Part shown: positions 38,314 to 47,708 of the stretch, piece after piece | How the letters are laid out: each line of letters opens with the position of its first letter | Numbering within the stretch: position 1 is the stretch's first letter | Assembly: GCA_937900875.1 (NCBI GenBank) | Contig: CALCGD010000136.1 | Location: 1-47,895, forward strand | Source: an uncultured Flavobacteriales bacterium | GTDB taxonomy: Bacteria; Bacteroidota; Bacteroidia; UBA10329 | Direction: 5' to 3' | DNA length: 47,895 nucleotides | Made by a program: the position numbers and the translations under genes | The notes under the pieces: model-generated | Database searches by the model: none | Told to the model about the DNA's origin: nothing | What the model saw: only the letters and a program-made list of their open reading frames with translations

Positions 38314-39506
38314 AGCGAATTGATAGGCACCAGACTAACCCCTTTATAATAGTACCCAAGAATTTGACTGTAGGTGTATCCACTTTCGGCCATTTTCATG
38401 GCGCCCTGTTGGCATAGCCCAACTCCATGTCCATAGCCACGCCCTGTCATTTCAACTTCATTATCCTTTATAGTGATATCAAAAAAGGTTGACCTAAGTC
38501 CCAAGTATCGTCTCATTTTGGATGTCTCAACAGAATCCGTTTCAACCACAAAGTATTTTTTTCGGTTAGGCTGATTGAACGTCTTGCCAGCGTATTTCTC
38601 TTGTTCAATAGGTAATCCAGCTTGAGACAAAAACTCATCAAGTGGTAAACTTTTAGACCATCTAGAGCTTCTTGCTTCAAGACAAAATGTATCAATAACA
38701 GAGGTGAGATAGCTTCGAGATTCTCTCCAAACATCTTCCGAGTTGGATGTTTGTCCACCGCAATTTGCGTGAAAAGCACTCAGAATTAATTCATTTTCAC
38801 TACCAACCATCACATAACCACTTGTAGCAGCGGTTGCTTTAATTACCGCATTGGTCGGTGGCTTAATTCCAGAAAAAACCTGGCAATGCTCGTGGTCACA
38901 CAAATCATATCCATCTGTTGCATGCCGTTCTAAGTTACGCATGGCGTATGTTCTGCAAATGATGCTTTGAATCTTGTAGTATTCATCAGCAGCGCCCGAA
39001 CCAACCTCTGCTTGCACAACCAGACTCACGTACCGATCTAAATTCAAATTGTTTACAAGGTTAAGTAGGCCTTGTTTGGCAGTAATGTTTACCGTTTCAA
39101 AATAGATATGTTGCTTGATTTCCGAACCAATCCGCATATATATCGAGGCGTTTGTTCCAGTTCCGATTACCGCTATCGATTGCAACGTGTCGGTTAATCC
39201 ATAAACGCTTTTAAGAACAAGATTATCTCCCAGAGCTTCGATTGAAACAGCATCATCGGAGCGAAACTTGTATAGCGTGTCTCCAGCCTCAGATTTCAGA
39301 AGGTATTTGCCTTCGTTGGGCGCTATTAGAATACCTGAAACGGATTCTTTAGTTAATAAACCAACAGAAATCTGGGCGAATGTGGAACCAACCGACAGAA
39401 AAATTATGGAAATCAGTACGAAAAGGTGTCTAAACCTTGATAAGTCAGCTGTTGGACTTACACGTTTAAAAACAATCTGAAATGCCGATAAATCATGGTT
39501 TATCAT
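38298..39506 (-). CDS. SpoIID/LytB domain-containing protein
   Basis: Up to 402 aa; AHCGG-like FHANCGGQTSNSEDVW, GRGYGHGVGLCQQGAMKMAESG; exact start uncertain. Confidence 0.88.
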   Translation of the reverse strand: MINHDLSAFQIVFKRVSPTADLSRFRHLFVLISIIFLSVGSTFAQISVGLLTKESVSGILIAPNEGKYLLKSEAGDTLYKFRSDDAVSIEALGDNLVLKSVYGLTDTLQSIAVIGTGTNASIYMRIGSEIKQHIYFETVNITAKQGLLNLVNNLNLDRYVSLVVQAEVGSGAADEYYKIQSIICRTYAMRNLERHATDGYDLCDHEHCQVFSGIKPPTNAVIKATAATSGYVMVGSENELILSAFHANCGGQTSNSEDVWRESRSYLTSVIDTFCLEARSSRWSKSLPLDEFLSQAGLPIEQEKYAGKTFNQPNRKKYFVVETDSVETSKMRRYLGLRSTFFDITIKDNEVEMTGRGYGHGVGLCQQGAMKMAESGYTYSQILGYYYKGVSLVPINSLQPEK

Positions 39507-39575
39507 TGGGTAAAAACAAATATTTTTGGGTGCTTGAATGAATTGTCGAAAATAACCCGAAAAACGGGTAATTCT

Positions 39576-42500
39576 ATGGTGTTGTCGGCTCGATTGACTT
39601 TCTTTTTCTCCTTCTTCCTATTGGCCTTCCAAGGATTTGGACAGGTGAGCTTTGATAGTCAAGAGGAGCTCGAAAAAGCGGCTAATGAGTTTTTTGAATC
39701 GGAAGATTACAATAACGCTAAGCCTCTTTTTTCCCAATTGCTGAGTAAAGATGCCTTAGATCCTAACTATAATTATCGTTTTGGGGTGTGCATATTGTAT
39801 ACCGAGGCAGACCCTCTGAAGCCACTTCCATACATCGAAGGTGGCGCGAGCACGAATGGAGTAAATAAAGAAGCGCATTATTATTTGGGCAAAGCCTATC
39901 AGTTTAATTACCGATTTGACGATGCCATCGGAGCATTTCAAAAGGCAAAAACAGCTGGTTATCAGAAACTTAAAGTTGATTTAGATAGAAGCATTGCCGA
40001 ATGTTTGAATGGGAAACTGCTCTATAATGCCGCTGTCGAATTTAAGCCGGCATCCGAAAAAGAAGTATTAGCAAGTGAGTTTTACAGGCCGTACGATTTT
40101 AGAAAGTTGAAAGGCAAAGTGATTCCAATGCCGCCTACTTTCAAAACGAAGTATGATGAGAAAAACCTTTTTGGAACTGTAGTTTATACTCCCCTGAATA
40201 GCACTGTTTTGGTGTATGCTAGTTATGGAGAAGATGGCGCAAACGCCAAAGACTTGTACAGAGTAAACAGACTTCCTTCGGGAGATTGGGCATTGCCACA
40301 AAGATTGCCAGAAGCGATTAATACCGCTTATGATGAGGACTACGCCTATTATGATGAGGATTCTCAGACCTTGTTTTTTGCATCAAAAGGGCACAATACA
40401 ATGGGTGGATATGATGTTTTTAGCTCCAATTTTGATGCGGAGACAAACAAATGGTCTAAGGCCGTAAACCTACAGCATCCAATAAACTCGCCTTATGACG
40501 ATTTCCTATACGCAAGTGACCCTGATGGAAAGGTTGCGTTTTTTACCACCGCCAGAAATACTGCCGAGGGCAAACTAAGAGTCTTTAAAACACTTCTTTA
40601 CGACCCACAGCAGGTTGAGCTTTCGATAGTAGAAGGTACGTTTGAGGATATGACGGATAGCGTCTACAATTATATGTCGGCCACCGTTTTTGACCCAACA
40701 ACTAACCAAGTGGTGGGTAAGTACAGAAGTCATAAAGAAACAGGTAAATACTTGCTGATTCTTCCGCCTCAGAATGACTACGTAATGGACGTTGGTCCAA
40801 AGGAAGCTGAAGGATTTAAGTTTGATTTGGACGTTCCTCAGCATGAAGCATTTAAGTCTCTAAGTCAAGGAATTAGGTACGAATCAACAACTGATAAAGG
40901 AACTGTTACTATCACAAATTATTTCGATGCTGCTGGAAATCCAGACTCGTTAGAACGTGCTGAAAGCCTATCTCTTAATGAGGTTAATTCTAAGATGGTG
41001 GCTATGCCAGACCCTGCAGAAATACTGGCAGCTAGAGAAAAAACGGCTAAAAGTGAAGCAGATGTTCTATCTGCTGCGAATGCTGTAAAAACCGAAGAAG
41101 CAGCTAAGCTTAAGGCAAAGAAAGAGGAAGAGGAGCGCGCAGGCGCTTTAGCAAAAGAGAATGAGTTGGCAGCCGCGGCAAAGTTGAAGATGGAGCAGGA
41201 GGAAGCGGCAAAACAGCAAGCGGCAGCTTTGGCGAAGGAAAAAGAATCAGCGGCAGCAACAAAGTTGAAAGCAGAAAAAGAGGCTGCCGAAAAAGCCGCA
41301 GAACTTGCAAAAGCTCAAGAGCTAGAAAGAAGCGAAGTAGAAAAAAAGAAAGCAGAAGATGCAGCACTTGCTAAGGCAAAGGAATTTGAGTTAGCCGAAA
41401 AAGTGAAGCAACAAGAGGCTGCTATTGCGGCAGAAGCGAATGAAAAAGCAATGGCTGCTGCTGCTAAAACCAGGCAAGACAGTCTAGCGCAAGTTCAATT
41501 AGCGTTAGAAATTGAAAGTGAAGCCGCTGAAGCAGAAGCTGATGCAAAAGCTCTTGCTGCTGCCAAAGCGAAACAAGACAGTTTAGACCAAGTTCAATTA
41601 GCGCTGGAAATTGAAAAGGAAGCAACTGAAATAGAGGCTAATGCTTTAGCTGAAGCGAAGGAGTTAGCAGAAAAAGCGAAGCAACAGGAAGCTGCCGTTG
41701 GTGTAGAAGCCAACGAAAAAGCACTGGCTGCTGCTGCCCAAGCGAAGCAAGATACTTTAGCCGAAGTTCAATTAGCGTTAGAAATCGAAAGTGAAGCAGC
41801 TGAAGTGGAAGATGCGATGTTGGAAAAAGAACAACAAGCGGCTTCACGTAAAGCTGAGATGCTAAAACAAGATAGTGTTGCACGTGCCCAACTAGTGACA
41901 AAAGCAGACGCGGAAAAGGCGTTAAAAGAACTGGAAATAACGCAGCAAATAAAGGATGATGCTTACGCCCAGTTGCAGATTAAAAACCAAGCAATAAAAG
42001 ATAGTCTGGCTGTAGCGCAAAAAACACGAGAAGCAGAATTAGCTGAGGCTAAAAGACTAAAAGCTGAGCAAGACTCTCTTGCAGCAGCACAGCTGGCGGC
42101 AGACCAAGTAGAAAAGGCTCGTTTGGCGCAAATTGACCGAGAGGTTGAGCTTGCCAAGCAACAAGCAATGAAGGATTCATCAGTTCAAATTGCTGCTGAA
42201 GTGAAACTAGCTGAAGAAGAGTCTTTCGCGGAGCTGCTGAAGGAAATGGAGGAGAAGGAAGCGGAATTGTTAGGTCAGCAAACAGAACCTGAAACCGTTG
42301 AAGTGAAGGAACTGGTAGTTGCCACAGAGCTAGTACAGGAAGTTACCACAGAGGAAACTAAAGCGATAGCTGAGAATAACAATCCAGCAGAAGTAAGTGT
42401 TCAGTCTTCAAACACGGAAAATCTATCAGATTCTGACTTGTTTTTGCAAACCATTGCGCGGCTAGAAGACCAGAAAACGCAGCAAGAAAAATTGATTGAA

Positions 42501-44153
42501 GACGAAAACAAGTCTATTGATGAAGCGGAAGAAGCAAAGGTAGCAGCTGCCAATCTAGCTTTAACTGAACAGAGATTAGCTGCTGAAAATGACACTTCGG
42601 CTTCGTGGGTTGAGGAGAAAGAAGCCATTGCAGAAGAGCTTGCAGCAGAAATAACCGACATTGAAAATGAAATTGTAGCACTTAAAAGTGATGCAAATCC
42701 TGCTGATTACTTAGCAGCCTTGAATGAAATGGAAGCTGAAATGGCGGCCCAAGCTAAGGCAAGACCAGATAAAGACTACACGCTTAAGCCATTGGAAAAC
42801 CGCCAAACCAATGGAAAAGAGGTAGACCCAGTGTTGCAGTCTGCTATGGATGCAGATCGGATTGCTTTGGACAAGCACCAAAAAATTGCAAGAGAGAAAG
42901 AGGCAGCGTTGAGAGCTGAGATGCAGCAGGATAAAGATGTCCTTGCGCAAAGTGGGAATAAAGAAATGGCTGCTTTAGACATTAATGAAATCAATGAAGC
43001 TTTAGCGGAGGTTGAGTCTAATCCTGCCAAGCCGGCCAAGGTGGTAGAGGCTACTCCAATGAAAGCTGAAGTTGTGAAGCCTGCAGTTGAAGCCACAACC
43101 ATTGAAGAAGAAGATGAGTTGGTTAAGGACTTGCTTGAAGAAGAATTAGCCGCTGTGGAACAAACAGCAGAGGTTGTAGAAGTACCAACGCCTTTAGTTT
43201 CTGAAGAAACCGTAAGCCTTGAAGAGCCAGTTGTTACGGACGAAGTTGTTCGGGAAGTAGTGGCAACTGAACCAATTGAAGAGGTTGAGCCAGTCCGAGA
43301 TGAAGTGGCAGAAGCCACAAAAGAATTCGAAGCTATTCTTGCCGAAGCCGACAATCTTTTTGAAGAGGAAGTAGAATCGGAAGAGGTTGCAGCACCTGCT
43401 GCGTCTGAAGAATCAGTTCAGGTAGCGGAGGAAATAAAAGAAGAAGCTGAAGTAGCGGTAGAGGAGGTAGTCGCAGCAACAGAGGAAGAAGATGTTGTAG
43501 CAACAGAAGAGGTTGGGGAAGATGAAGAGGCCGTAGTAGAAGCAAAGCCAGTGGTTGAAAAGCCTGCGGCCCGTGTAATTACGGTAGGAACTATTCCGTT
43601 TTTGACGGCTACCATCAGAAACCCAGACAAGAGCAAGCCGAGTTTTACTGCTATAGAAGATGCCGGTTTAAGACGCATGGTAAAACGTATGCGTGCTGAG
43701 GATGTAGGTAGATTGGCGGTAATGAAAAACGTGCGCAATCAGCAGATTGATGCTGGAGACGATGCAAATGCTGCCAAAGAAATTGCAGAAAACCTCAGAA
43801 ATCAGGACGTGTTGGCAAACTCAAACCTAACAGGTAGAGAAGAGTACATACGTCCAGCGTTTGACCGCAGCCAACTGAAGCAAAGAGCAGACGTTTTCTA
43901 CAAGCTTGAGTTTAGAATTAAGGCAAATGGCGTTTCTGAAACCATCTACGAATCAATGGACCCAGAGCTTTCTATGACTTTTGCAATGCCTGAGTTCAAC
44001 TTGTCGTCAGCACATTACACCACGTTGGCAGATGCCAACTCGGGATATAGAGAATATGTAGATAGAGGGTTCGCCAGTGTGAAGATTGTTCCTTATTTGA
44101 AAGGGGCGCCAACTACGTTGTCTGCCGTTGAAGCAATCCCGTTTATCGATTAA
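39576..44153 (+). CDS. Large envelope protein: TPR-like + PD40/WD40-like N-terminal half, long Ala/Glu/Lys coiled coil, SPOR-like C-terminus
   Basis: 1525 aa from ATG 39576 (signal peptide MVLSARLTFFFSFFLLAFQGFGQ); AHYYLGKAYQFNYRFDDAIGAFQKAK, TLFFASKGHNTMGGYDVF. Confidence 0.88.
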   Translation: MVLSARLTFFFSFFLLAFQGFGQVSFDSQEELEKAANEFFESEDYNNAKPLFSQLLSKDALDPNYNYRFGVCILYTEADPLKPLPYIEGGASTNGVNKEAHYYLGKAYQFNYRFDDAIGAFQKAKTAGYQKLKVDLDRSIAECLNGKLLYNAAVEFKPASEKEVLASEFYRPYDFRKLKGKVIPMPPTFKTKYDEKNLFGTVVYTPLNSTVLVYASYGEDGANAKDLYRVNRLPSGDWALPQRLPEAINTAYDEDYAYYDEDSQTLFFASKGHNTMGGYDVFSSNFDAETNKWSKAVNLQHPINSPYDDFLYASDPDGKVAFFTTARNTAEGKLRVFKTLLYDPQQVELSIVEGTFEDMTDSVYNYMSATVFDPTTNQVVGKYRSHKETGKYLLILPPQNDYVMDVGPKEAEGFKFDLDVPQHEAFKSLSQGIRYESTTDKGTVTITNYFDAAGNPDSLERAESLSLNEVNSKMVAMPDPAEILAAREKTAKSEADVLSAANAVKTEEAAKLKAKKEEEERAGALAKENELAAAAKLKMEQEEAAKQQAAALAKEKESAAATKLKAEKEAAEKAAELAKAQELERSEVEKKKAEDAALAKAKEFELAEKVKQQEAAIAAEANEKAMAAAAKTRQDSLAQVQLALEIESEAAEAEADAKALAAAKAKQDSLDQVQLALEIEKEATEIEANALAEAKELAEKAKQQEAAVGVEANEKALAAAAQAKQDTLAEVQLALEIESEAAEVEDAMLEKEQQAASRKAEMLKQDSVARAQLVTKADAEKALKELEITQQIKDDAYAQLQIKNQAIKDSLAVAQKTREAELAEAKRLKAEQDSLAAAQLAADQVEKARLAQIDREVELAKQQAMKDSSVQIAAEVKLAEEESFAELLKEMEEKEAELLGQQTEPETVEVKELVVATELVQEVTTEETKAIAENNNPAEVSVQSSNTENLSDSDLFLQTIARLEDQKTQQEKLIEDENKSIDEAEEAKVAAANLALTEQRLAAENDTSASWVEEKEAIAEELAAEITDIENEIVALKSDANPADYLAALNEMEAEMAAQAKARPDKDYTLKPLENRQTNGKEVDPVLQSAMDADRIALDKHQKIAREKEAALRAEMQQDKDVLAQSGNKEMAALDINEINEALAEVESNPAKPAKVVEATPMKAEVVKPAVEATTIEEEDELVKDLLEEELAAVEQTAEVVEVPTPLVSEETVSLEEPVVTDEVVREVVATEPIEEVEPVRDEVAEATKEFEAILAEADNLFEEEVESEEVAAPAASEESVQVAEEIKEEAEVAVEEVVAATEEEDVVATEEVGEDEEAVVEAKPVVEKPAARVITVGTIPFLTATIRNPDKSKPSFTAIEDAGLRRMVKRMRAEDVGRLAVMKNVRNQQIDAGDDANAAKEIAENLRNQDVLANSNLTGREEYIRPAFDRSQLKQRADVFYKLEFRIKANGVSETIYESMDPELSMTFAMPEFNLSSAHYTTLADANSGYREYVDRGFASVKIVPYLKGAPTTLSAVEAIPFID
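41388..41815 (+). repeat. Internal tandem repeat in coiled-coil gene (273-bp offset, with a shorter internal copy)
   Basis: ELAEKxKQQEAAxxxEANEKAxAAAAxxxQDxLAxVQLALEIESEAAE occurs at 41388 and 41661; QVQLALEIEKEA third copy near 41590. Confidence 0.85.
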
Positions 44154-44204
44154 AAACCTTAACTAGTCTTTCAATTTCATATCTTCATCATCGATTATTA
44201 CAAG

Positions 44205-44519
44205 ATGAACCTAGACCCAACCCTAAACCTTGAGCTCGAAGTAGAGTTTCAGCAAGAGCTGGAACAACTGGTGCAAGCACCAAAGACCTTGGTTATTCAT
44301 AATGACGAGTACAACACATTCGATTTCGTAATCGAGTCGTTGATTGAGGTTTGTCGGCATGAGCCATTACAAGCAGAGCAGTGTACGTTTATTATTCATT
44401 ACAGCGGAAAATGCGCTGTAAAAACAGATGCGTTTAGTCGCTTACAACCTATTTGGGTGGAGATGATTAACCGTGGCCTCACCGCAACCATAGAGGATAT
44501 TCCCATTATTAAATGCTAA
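44205..44519 (+). CDS. clpS: ATP-dependent Clp protease adaptor ClpS
   Basis: 104 aa; LVIHNDEYNTFDFVIESLIEVCRHEPLQAEQCTFIIHYSGKC. Confidence 0.93.
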   Translation: MNLDPTLNLELEVEFQQELEQLVQAPKTLVIHNDEYNTFDFVIESLIEVCRHEPLQAEQCTFIIHYSGKCAVKTDAFSRLQPIWVEMINRGLTATIEDIPIIKC

Positions 44520-44980
44520 TAACTGGAGCCGTTATCGCCTTTCTTCTGCTTGGCGTCTTACTGCTATTGTTAGAAATTGTCTTTGTTCCTGGAACTACCA
44601 TTGTTGGTGTTGGCGGAATTATCCTTTTATCCATCGGTATTTATTTAGCCTACACGTACCTAGGCACCATGCAAGGCCATGTTTCTTTGGCTTCTAGCGT
44701 TGCAATTATTTTCCTCTCGCTTATTGTTCTCTTAAAAGGAGAAACATGGAAAAAGATGGCGCTTGATACCACTGTAGAAGGCAAAAGCGTTCAGCAAGTT
44801 GAGAACATGGTAAAACTTGGAGAAATTGGTAAGACCGTTACTCGCTTAAACCCCGCAGGGAAAGCTATCTTCGGAGACCAAATAATAGAAGTTGATGCCG
44901 CAGGCAAGTTTGTAGATGCCGGTTGCGAGATTGTTGTAACCAAGGTTAGTCAGAACAAAATCATAGTAAAAACCACTTAA
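44513..44980 (+). CDS. NfeD family protein
   Basis: 155 aa; N-terminal TM segments, C-terminal OB-like [44 protein letters not shown]. Confidence 0.9.
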   Translation: MLITGAVIAFLLLGVLLLLLEIVFVPGTTIVGVGGIILLSIGIYLAYTYLGTMQGHVSLASSVAIIFLSLIVLLKGETWKKMALDTTVEGKSVQQVENMVKLGEIGKTVTRLNPAGKAIFGDQIIEVDAAGKFVDAGCEIVVTKVSQNKIIVKTT

Positions 44981-44990
44981 AAGAACCAAC

Positions 44991-45980
44991 ATGGGCCTAC
45001 CAATTTTAATAGCATTAGTCGTTTTCTCCGTAGTCCTACTATGGTTGTTTTTCTACTACGTACCACTCGGCTTGTGGATTACAGCCATATTTTCAGGAGT
45101 GCCAGTTGGTATTGGTGCCTTAATTGGCATGCGCTTAAGAAAAGTGCCACCAACGGTTATTGTAAATGCTATGATTAGCGCCACCAAAGCAGGACTTACC
45201 GTAAACCGTGATGCATTGGAAGCACACTATTTGGCAGGAGGAAGCGTGCAGAACGTAACGTTTGCACTTATTTCTGCCGATAAGGCGAATATTCCATTGG
45301 ATTTTAAAATGGCAACTGCCATCGACCTTGCAGGACGAGATGTATTGCAAGCAGTGCAGATGTCTGTAAACCCAAAGGTGATTGATACACCACCGGTTAC
45401 GGCTGTTGCAAAAGATGGTATTCAGCTAATTGCGAAAGCACGAATTACAGTACGCGCCAATATTGCACAATTGGTTGGTGGTGCTGGAGAAGACACCATT
45501 CTTGCCCGTGTGGGCGAAGGGGTTGTTTCTTCTATTGGTTCTGCCGAATCGCACAAAAAAGTATTGGAGAACCCTGATTCAATCTCTAAAGTTGTATTGG
45601 CAAGAGGGTTGGATTCTGGAACGGCTTTCGAGATACTTTCTATTGATATTGCGGATGTAGACATAGGCAAGAACATTGGTGCCGAACTACAAATGGATCA
45701 GGCAGAAGCAGATAAGAACATTGCCCAAGCCAAGGCAGAGGAGAGAAGAGCCATGGCAGTTGCATTAGAGCAAGAGATGAAAGCCAAAGCGCAGGAAGCA
45801 CGAGCCAAAGTAATTGAGGCAGAAGTTCAAATACCACAGGCAATGGCAGAAGCATTTAGAGCAGGCCACCTTGGAATAATGGACTACTATAAGTTTGATA
45901 ATATAAAGGCAGATACAGAGATGAGAAGCTCTATTGCCAAGTCAGGAAGTAAAGGAGATTCTGGAAAGACCTCTAAGTAA
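44991..45980 (+). CDS. floA: Flotillin-like protein FloA
   Basis: 329 aa; [57 protein letters not shown]. Confidence 0.93.
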   Translation: MGLPILIALVVFSVVLLWLFFYYVPLGLWITAIFSGVPVGIGALIGMRLRKVPPTVIVNAMISATKAGLTVNRDALEAHYLAGGSVQNVTFALISADKANIPLDFKMATAIDLAGRDVLQAVQMSVNPKVIDTPPVTAVAKDGIQLIAKARITVRANIAQLVGGAGEDTILARVGEGVVSSIGSAESHKKVLENPDSISKVVLARGLDSGTAFEILSIDIADVDIGKNIGAELQMDQAEADKNIAQAKAEERRAMAVALEQEMKAKAQEARAKVIEAEVQIPQAMAEAFRAGHLGIMDYYKFDNIKADTEMRSSIAKSGSKGDSGKTSK

Positions 45981-46000
45981 TTTCGGCTAACACGAAAAAA

Positions 46001-46032
46001 CAAAGGCGCGGTGAGTAATCACCGCGCCTTTG
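46001..46032. terminator. GC-rich hairpin terminator after floA
   Basis: CAAAGGCGCGGTGA-GTAA-TCACCGCGCCTTTG perfect 14-bp arms. Confidence 0.85.
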
Positions 46033-46084
46033 TTGCTTTTGGCTGTTTTTAGTAGGTAAGGAGATAGGTAATTCTATTCATGGC

Positions 46085-46642
46085 TTAATCAGTCTTTATA
46101 AACCTATGGCGGTAGCGAACGCCTACTTCGTACTCATCTCCTACGTAGAACATTCTAAGCCCACTGATCTGGGCAATGATTGGGTCATCAGGTTCTTCAG
46201 GTACATATGTGTCTACTATCAAACCTCCAAAGCCAGGTGCATCCCACTGATAAAAAAGAGCACGGACCACTGTGTCAGAAGGACCGATAGACGTATGATA
46301 TATCGCTGAATTCCACTCTTTGTAACAGCCAGAAGCAACCACCCCGTTGATGGTAACGTAGATTTCACGGTCATTCACCGTACCATGAACAGATTCTAAT
46401 ACTTCGAACCCAGATTCCGCCTCACCTGGAAACACGGTGTCTGAAATGACCCACTCCTCCTGAATGGAACTCCAGTGCCACTTTATGGTATACAGCCAAC
46501 TCCAACTACCAAAACAGATACTGTCTGCTGGTGTGCTCTATAATTCAACCGTAGCAATGGGGCATGGTTCAGGTTCTTCACAATCATTACAACCTGCCAA
46601 AACAGCTACCGCAACTAATATTAAAATGAATCTACCAACCAT
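46085..46642 (-). pseudogene. Small lipoprotein gene interrupted by one in-frame amber stop
   Basis: From ATG 46642: MVGRFILILVAVAVLAGCNDCEEPEPCPIATVEL*(TAG 46538-46540)STPADSICFGSWSWLYTIKWHWSSIQEEWVISDTVFPGEAESGFEVLESVHGTVNDREIYVTINGVVASGCYKEW...RHRFIKTD; same frame on both sides. Confidence 0.75.
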
Positions 46643-46770
46643 ACATTAAAAATAAGCCATAACTGAACAATGTGTTTATGGGTTGCAATACAATAGTTCT
46701 ATCTTTTTACGGTCTGGTTGCCGTGGGCTTGGCTCAAAAGGTAAATACTTCGTGGCCTAGCTAGCCGATT

Positions 46771-46806
46771 AACCTCCTAGGTTTCCAAAACCTAGGAGGT
46801 TTTGTC
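46771..46806 (+). terminator. Strong hairpin terminator
   Basis: AACCTCCTAGGTTT-CCA-AAACCTAGGAGGTT then TTGTCTTT. Confidence 0.8.
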
Positions 46807-46820
46807 TTTGATCTCACCAC

Positions 46821-47012
46821 CTACCAACAGCACCACCCCGTTGCTACGCTGCAAGCCTCAATTGCAGTAGAGTAAGATTCAATTGTTCCGCTGCACGATT
46901 CAATTGCAGTAGTGTAAGACTCAGTCGCTGTTCTGTAAGGTGCATTTTCCTTAGTGCAACATGAAATTGCGGCCGAGCGAGGAAGAAACATCTCCTTTAA
47001 ATCCTCTACCAC
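46821..47012 (-). CDS. Possible heptad-repeat small protein (GTG start)
   Basis: 63 aa; YRTATES/YTTAIES/CSGTIES/YSTAIEA/CSVATGW; coding status not established. Confidence 0.35.
   Translation of the reverse strand: MVEDLKEMFLPRSAAISCCTKENAPYRTATESYTTAIESCSGTIESYSTAIEACSVATGWCCW
46855..46980. repeat. Degenerate 21-bp tandem repeat, about six units
   Basis: Units start at 46855, 46876, 46897, 46918, 46939, 46960; best pair GATTCAATTG(TTCCGCTGCAC/CAGTAGTGTAA). Confidence 0.75.
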
Positions 47013-47053
47013 TTTAAGGTTTACACCTATGAAGTAACCATTGGGTAAAAAGA

Positions 47054-47083
47054 AAGAGGCGCGGTAATGCTACCGCGCCTCTT
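47054..47083. terminator. GC-rich hairpin terminator downstream of DUF4920 gene
   Basis: AAGAGGCGCGGTA-ATGC-TACCGCGCCTCTT perfect 13-bp arms. Confidence 0.85.
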
Positions 47084-47104
47084 CTTGCATAAAACCGTCA
47101 AAGC

Positions 47105-47605
47105 TTAGTCAATCAATACACCAGTAGCTTCAAACGTGATAGCTAATTCTGGTTCTGTAATGGCATCAATTTCTTCTTGCGTAGCGTTGGCATCTTCTGC
47201 CAAATGCTTCAAGAAATCAACACTAATGGTATCGTACATTGCCACACCTTTCATGGTAATGGTGCTTCCAGCTGCATCAAGCGGCACAAAAAAGGCGTAG
47301 TCTTTAAAAGATACACGCATCGATTCGCCATCTGCGGTAGGCACTTTCATCCAACAACCTTTTTTCTGGCAGCATTCTTCAATGGTTGTTTTAATTACAA
47401 ATTCGTTTTCAGAAGCATCGTTCATCAACCCAGCAATTTCGCTTGCCGTAATTGCTTCGGTAAATTCAAATTCTTCGCCATACCAACCAGCGTTAGGGTT
47501 TGTTCCTTCGGTGGTTTCGGCAGTTGCATCTCCTTCGTGGTCGTGGTTATGCGAACCGCATGCAGAGAAAAAAACAATAGCAAAAAGGGGCACTAAATAT
47601 TTCAT
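47105..47605 (-). CDS. DUF4920 domain-containing lipoprotein
   Basis: ATG 47605 gives MKYLVPLFAIVFFSACGSHNHDHEG; CCQKKGCWMKVPTADGESMRVSFKDYAFFVP. Confidence 0.88.
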   Translation of the reverse strand: MKYLVPLFAIVFFSACGSHNHDHEGDATAETTEGTNPNAGWYGEEFEFTEAITASEIAGLMNDASENEFVIKTTIEECCQKKGCWMKVPTADGESMRVSFKDYAFFVPLDAAGSTITMKGVAMYDTISVDFLKHLAEDANATQEEIDAITEPELAITFEATGVLID

Positions 47606-47708
47606 GATTGTCTGTTTAAAATTTCGCGGCAAATGTAAGATTCTTGCAAATAAGCTGCAGTGACCATCCACACACAACTTTACTATCTTGCCCCATATCA
47701 ATCGTGCT

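Noticed and set aside
39488-39503. Near-palindrome ATAAATCATGGTTTAT at the divergent starts
   Set aside because: Imperfect (two mismatches) and overlaps possible start codons; not convincing as an operator.
38298-39506. SpoIID-like gene as evidence for sporulation
   Set aside because: SpoIID/LytB domains occur in many non-sporulating bacteria and no other sporulation genes are present.
39554-39568. Short hairpin ACCCG-AAAAA-CGGGT just before the coiled-coil gene start
   Set aside because: Only 5 bp arms; could be chance or a minor leader structure.
41110-43738. Several Ser- or Leu-rich minus-strand ORFs under the coiled-coil gene
   Set aside because: Artefacts of biased Ala/Glu/Lys codons read in antisense; low complexity and no start context.
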